A stretch of DNA of 8,785 bases, taken from positions 1 to 8,785 of the forward strand of contig JAUWCR010000042.1 in assembly GCA_030609215.1 (NCBI GenBank), written 5' to 3'. The position numbers and the translations under genes were made by a program. Below the pieces are notes generated by a model that worked only from the letters and a program-made list of their open reading frames with translations, searched no databases and had not been told where the DNA came from. The stretch comes from Actinomycetes bacterium. GTDB lineage: Bacteria > Actinomycetota > Humimicrobiia > Humimicrobiales > Humimicrobiaceae. This document shows positions 6,038 to 8,785 of this stretch, in pieces. Within the stretch, counting starts at the first letter, position 1, and every line of letters starts with the position of its first letter.

Positions 6038-6436
6038 TTGGCTAGAAGAGTAACTGCCGCAAGAAGGCTAAAAAGAAAAGATAAAAAAAATATACCATAT
6101 GGAATTGCCCATATTCAATCTACTTTTAATAATACCATTGTTAATATTAGTGATATGAGTGGTAATACTATAGCCTGGGGCAGTGCGGGTACAATGGGCT
6201 TTAAAGGGTCAAGGAAGAGCACACCTTTTGCTGCACAAATAACTGCTACTGCAGTTGCAAAGATTGCGCAGGAACATGGTGTTATCAAAGTTGATGTTAT
6301 GGTGAAGGGTATTGGTTCTGGTAGGGAAACGGCTGTAAGATCTCTCCAGGCTGCAGGACTGGAAATTGGAGCCATAACTGATGTTACTCCTGTTCCTCAT
6401 AATGGATGCAGACAATCTAAAAGAAGAAGATTATAG
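6038..6436 (+). CDS. rpsK: 30S ribosomal protein S11
   Basis: S11 (uS11) lines the 30S platform near the mRNA exit and the anti-Shine-Dalgarno helix. The 132-residue product matches the family. Visible blocks are [13 protein letters not shown] (23-35), [14 protein letters not shown] (54-67), G-S-G-R-E-T-A (93-99) and L-Q-A-A-G-L-E (103-109). The conserved P-H-N-G-C-R (120-125) contains the Asn-Gly pair (122-123), which is reported as isoaspartate in E. coli S11. Immediately after it, the usual P-P-K-R-R-R reads Q-S-K-R-R-R, and the common V-K-G-P-G-S-G-R-E has Ile for Pro at 92. The TTG start has a strong ribosome binding site. It is followed 24 bases later by rpsD. Confidence 0.98.
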   Translation: MARRVTAARRLKRKDKKNIPYGIAHIQSTFNNTIVNISDMSGNTIAWGSAGTMGFKGSRKSTPFAAQITATAVAKIAQEHGVIKVDVMVKGIGSGRETAVRSLQAAGLEIGAITDVTPVPHNGCRQSKRRRL

Positions 6437-6460
6437 ATAAATAAGGAGGATTTATAATAA

Positions 6461-7087
6461 ATGGGATTGGTAAAAGAATCAGTTTGTAAATTATGTAGAA
6501 GAGAGAAACAGAAGCTTTTTTTAAAAGGGCAGAGATGTTTTACAGATAAATGTGCTATGGAAAGAAAACCATATATTCCTGGTCAGAGAGCAAAAAGAAG
6601 ATTAATTGAAACTGAATTTTATACACAGCTCAGGGAGAAACAGAAAGCAAAAAGATATTATGGTGTATGGGAAAGGCAGTTTAGGAATTATTATAAAAAA
6701 GCTGTTAGAAAAAAAGGTATTACTGGAGAGATTCTGTTGCAGCTTTTAGAGACAAGACTTGATAATGTGATTTATTTAATAGGTTTTGCAGCTTCACGTG
6801 CACAGGCAAAACAATTGATATCTCATGGTCATGTAGCTGTTGATAAGAAAAAGGTAAACGTATCATCATATCAGTTAAAAGAAGGTCAGGAAATAAGTAT
6901 AATGGCCTCAAGTAAGGAAATTGCACCTATAGTTGAGGCAAAGGAAACTGGAAGTAGTCTTACAATACCTGAATGGCTTGAAGTTAATTTGGATAACCTG
7001 AAAGGGAAAATTCTTAGGATGCCTGAGCGTGAAGATATAAAAGTTCCTGTAAATGAGCGAATGATTGTAGAGTTATATTCAAAGTAA
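6461..7087 (+). CDS. rpsD: 30S ribosomal protein S4, zinc-binding (C+) form
   Basis: S4 (uS4) is a primary 16S rRNA-binding assembly protein that affects fidelity; in E. coli and B. subtilis it also controls its own synthesis. The 208 residues match the family. Cys9, Cys12, Cys26 and Cys31 reproduce the zinc site known from Thermus S4. R-F-R-N-Y-Y-like sequence follows as R-Q-F-R-N-Y-Y (72-78). The S4 RNA-binding domain spans about 98-160 (R-L-D-N-V-I-Y at 99-105; L-I-S-H-G-H-V at 119-125). The C-terminus P-V-N-E-R-M-I-V-E-L-Y (196-206) is typical. ATG start with AAGGAGGA at 6443-6450. I cannot identify an S4 autoregulatory leader by eye. Confidence 0.98.
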   Translation: MGLVKESVCKLCRREKQKLFLKGQRCFTDKCAMERKPYIPGQRAKRRLIETEFYTQLREKQKAKRYYGVWERQFRNYYKKAVRKKGITGEILLQLLETRLDNVIYLIGFAASRAQAKQLISHGHVAVDKKKVNVSSYQLKEGQEISIMASSKEIAPIVEAKETGSSLTIPEWLEVNLDNLKGKILRMPEREDIKVPVNERMIVELYSK

Positions 7088-7102
7088 AGTGAATATTTAT
7101 TT

Positions 7103-7108
7103 GGGGGG
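7103..7108 (+). promoter_or_regulatory. G-rich ribosome binding site of rpoA (supports TTG start)
   Basis: GGGGGG lies eight bases before the TTG at 7117, resembling the G-run site of infA. It can pair with the anti-Shine-Dalgarno through one G-U pair. The TTG gives the family-typical short N-terminus before the conserved core. Confidence 0.7.
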
Positions 7109-7116
7109 TATATAAA

Positions 7117-8046
7117 TTGCTAAAGGTGCATAAGCCAAGTGTAAGAATTGAGCGCAAAGATGATTTTGAAGGAATATTTATAATTGAACCACTTGAAAGA
7201 GGTTATGGATATACTTTAGGAAATTCAATAAGGAGAGTTCTACTTTCCTCTATTGAAGGTACAGGAATAACCAGGATTAAGATAGAGAATGTGAGTCATG
7301 AATTCTCTACTATAAAAGGTTTAAAAGAAGATGTTTTAGAGTTTATTGATAATCTAAAAGGAATTGTATTTAAAATGGAAAGTGAAGAACCTGTAATCCT
7401 AAAACTTAAGAAAAAAGGACCTGGAAATATTAAGGCATCTGATATTAAATTACCATCAGAAGTGGAGGTAATTAATCCTAATAAATACCTGGGTTCTTTA
7501 ACAAGTAAAGGTAGTATTAATATAGAAGTGGTTTTAGAAAGAAACAGGGGTTACGGGACAGCGGAAGAAAATATCCGAGAGGAAGAACCTATAGGAGTAA
7601 TTCCTATAGACACTATATTTTCTCCAATTAAAAGAGTTAGCTTTAGAGTTGAGAATACAAGAGTAGGACAGATGACTAATTTTGATAAACTAATACTGGA
7701 TATTAAAACTAATGGTAGTGTTAAACCGGAAGATGCTTTAAGTCAGGCATCTAAAGTAATAAGTGATTATATGACTCTTTTGGTAGACTTATCAGAAAGT
7801 ACTGAAGAGGATAATATTTTTGAAGAAATTGAAGAAAAAATAAAGAAGCCTGAATATCCTACAATTGATGAATTGGAACTTTCTGTAAGAGCTTATAATT
7901 GCTTAAAGAGGGAAAAGATAGAGACAGTAGATAAATTATTAGAATATAGAGAAGATGAGCTTCTTAAAATTAGAAATTTTGGTCTGAAGTCTATTCAGGA
8001 AGTAAGAGACAAAGTGAAAGAATTAGGGTTAGAATTTAAGAAATAA
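7117..8046 (+). CDS. rpoA: DNA-directed RNA polymerase subunit alpha
   Basis: The alpha subunit dimerises to nucleate RNA polymerase assembly and, through its C-terminal domain, contacts UP elements and activators. The 309 residues are near the usual 310-330. The N-terminal assembly domain (about 1-230) has P-L-E-R-G-Y-G-Y-T-L-G-N-S-I-R-R-V-L-L-S-S (25-45), E-F-S-T-I-K-G-L-K-E-D-V (62-73) and E-N-T-R-V-G-Q (179-185). An acidic linker (about 228-245) leads to the C-terminal domain, with V-R-A-Y-N-C-L-K-R (257-265) and L-L-K-I-R-N-F-G-L-K-S (282-292). Arg258, Asn261, Gly289, Lys291 and Ser292 align with E. coli residues used for DNA contact. The start is TTG. It follows rpsD by 29 bases. Confidence 0.98.
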   Translation: MLKVHKPSVRIERKDDFEGIFIIEPLERGYGYTLGNSIRRVLLSSIEGTGITRIKIENVSHEFSTIKGLKEDVLEFIDNLKGIVFKMESEEPVILKLKKKGPGNIKASDIKLPSEVEVINPNKYLGSLTSKGSINIEVVLERNRGYGTAEENIREEEPIGVIPIDTIFSPIKRVSFRVENTRVGQMTNFDKLILDIKTNGSVKPEDALSQASKVISDYMTLLVDLSESTEEDNIFEEIEEKIKKPEYPTIDELELSVRAYNCLKREKIETVDKLLEYREDELLKIRNFGLKSIQEVRDKVKELGLEFKK

Positions 8047-8071
8047 AAGGAATTTATTGAGAAGGTAAGTT

Positions 8072-8425
8072 ATGGTTGTACCAAAAAAATCAAGGAGATT
8101 CGGAGGCAGCAGCAGCCACCAAAAGCTGATAATGAGAAATTTAGCTATTTCACTTTTTGAGAATGGAAGAATTGTAACTACAATTTCTAAGGGTAAATAC
8201 TTGAGAGGTTTTGTAGATAAATTAATAACTCTGGCGAAAAAAGGCGATCTTTCATCGAGGAGGATTTGTTTGAAATTGCTGAGTAATAATTTAACAGTGC
8301 AGAAACTTTTTAATGAGATAGCTCCAGGAATGTATAATAAGTCAAGCGGTTTTACAAGAATAATTAAATATAAAAATAGATTAGGTGATGGGGCAGAATT
8401 GGTAATAATAGAGCTGTCTGGCTAA
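8072..8425 (+). CDS. rplQ: 50S ribosomal protein L17
   Basis: L17 (bL17) lies near the polypeptide exit tunnel of the large subunit. The 117 residues are the short family length. Conserved parts are S-S-H-Q-K-L-I-M-R-N-L-A-I-S-L-F-E (14-30), R-I-V-T-T (33-37), K-L-I-T-L-A-K-K-G-D-L (50-60) and G-F-T-R-I-I-K (93-99). The N-terminus P-K-K-S-R-R-F-G-G-S, the G-D-L-S-S-R-R segment and the G-D-G-A-E-L-V-I-I-E-L end resemble actinobacterial L17 more than the R-K-L-G-R-T-S-S-H-R form of Firmicutes and Proteobacteria; this is from memory of the families. ATG start with GAAGG at 8061-8065. It is the last ribosomal gene in view, 25 bases after rpoA. Confidence 0.97.
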   Translation: MVVPKKSRRFGGSSSHQKLIMRNLAISLFENGRIVTTISKGKYLRGFVDKLITLAKKGDLSSRRICLKLLSNNLTVQKLFNEIAPGMYNKSSGFTRIIKYKNRLGDGAELVIIELSG

Positions 8426-8467
8426 AAAATGTTATTTTGAAAATTTTTATATTAATATAAGAAATTT

Positions 8468-8785
8468 ATGAACAATTATATGGCTGTAGTTGAGTATGAT
8501 GGAACATGTTACAAGGGTTTTCAGATACAGCCAGGAGAAGTAAGAACTGTTCAGGGTGAATTAATAAAAGCTCTTTCAGCTGTATTAAAAAGATTTGAAA
8601 ATTTTAGTTACTCCGGCAGAACTGATGCAGGTGTTCATGCACTGAACCAGGTAATTAATTTTAAAACTGATAAAGATTTAGACTTATATAAATTTAAATG
8701 GCAGTTAAATTGCCTGCTTCCTGATGATATTGCTATTAGAGAAATTGATTTAGTCGAAGAATCTTTTGATTCGAGAAGAAGTGCG
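8468..8785 (+). CDS. truA: tRNA pseudouridine synthase A, N-terminal part (cut by window end)
   Basis: TruA converts uridines 38-40 of the tRNA anticodon arm to pseudouridine. The first 106 codons are present and the frame is open to the window edge. The N-terminus M-A-V-V-E-Y-D-G-T-C-Y-K-G-F-Q-I-Q (5-21) is the family start block, with Phe18 for the usual Trp. R-T-V-Q-G-E-L (26-32) follows, and the catalytic motif S-G-R-T-D-A-G-V-H-A (49-58) supplies Asp53. The ATG at 8468 is the first start after an in-frame TAA at 8453; an alternative ATG at 8480 is possible. Neither has a clear Shine-Dalgarno sequence, in contrast to most upstream genes. It lies 42 bases after rplQ without intervening transporter genes. 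Confidence 0.95.
   Translation, partial: MNNYMAVVEYDGTCYKGFQIQPGEVRTVQGELIKALSAVLKRFENFSYSGRTDAGVHALNQVINFKTDKDLDLYKFKWQLNCLLPDDIAIREIDLVEESFDSRRSA

Noticed and set aside
8426..8467. A terminator or promoter between rplQ and truA
   Set aside because: AT-rich but with no convincing stem or hexamer pair; truA is probably co-transcribed.
1..8785. A hidden novel system such as a mobile element, defence cassette, CRISPR array or small-RNA locus
   Set aside because: The window is almost fully covered by recognised core genes in conserved order; there are no direct repeats, foreign-looking segments or unexplained gaps above about 120 bases.

Overview
The window is one uninterrupted, plus-strand ribosomal protein and housekeeping operon of a bacterium: the end of the S10/spc block followed by the alpha block. 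The order is rpsN (only the last codons), rpsH, rplF, rplR, rpsE, rplO, secY, adk, map, infA, rpmJ, rpsM, rpsK, rpsD, rpoA, rplQ and truA (5' part only). Gaps are mostly 0 to 50 bases. Two junctions overlap by four bases (secY/adk, adk/map), and rplO and secY abut exactly. The only longer gap, about 120 bases between map and infA, holds a candidate sigma-70 type promoter and a weak hairpin. I see no tRNA, rRNA, CRISPR, mobile element, phage gene or defence gene.

The DNA is visibly AT-rich. The gene order (adk-map-infA-rpmJ inside the operon, rpmJ-rpsM-rpsK-rpsD-rpoA-rplQ, then truA) is that of Firmicutes- or Actinomycetota-like Gram-positive lineages and several uncultured relatives. No ECF-transporter ATPase genes lie between rplQ and truA, unlike most Firmicutes. 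L17 has an N-terminus (P-K-K-x-R-R-F-G-G-S) and end (G-D-x-A-x-x-x-I-E-L) that recall actinobacterial L17. I therefore lean towards a deep-branching, AT-rich monoderm lineage, but the sequence alone does not settle this. S4, L36 and adenylate kinase all carry intact zinc-ligand cysteines.

The genes work together in protein synthesis and export. S14, S8, S5, S13, S11 and S4 build the small subunit; L6, L18, L15, L36 and L17 the large subunit. SecY is the protein-export channel, adenylate kinase balances adenine nucleotides, methionine aminopeptidase trims new proteins, IF1 acts in initiation, RpoA is the RNA polymerase alpha subunit and TruA modifies tRNA.

This is not a novel system. The points that stand out are: infA has no ATG, GTG or TTG start and most probably begins with ATT; rpmD (L30) is missing from its usual place between rpsE and rplO; six other genes use GTG or TTG starts; S5 has a lysine-rich tail; and a few near-invariant motif residues differ in adenylate kinase, S11 and L18.
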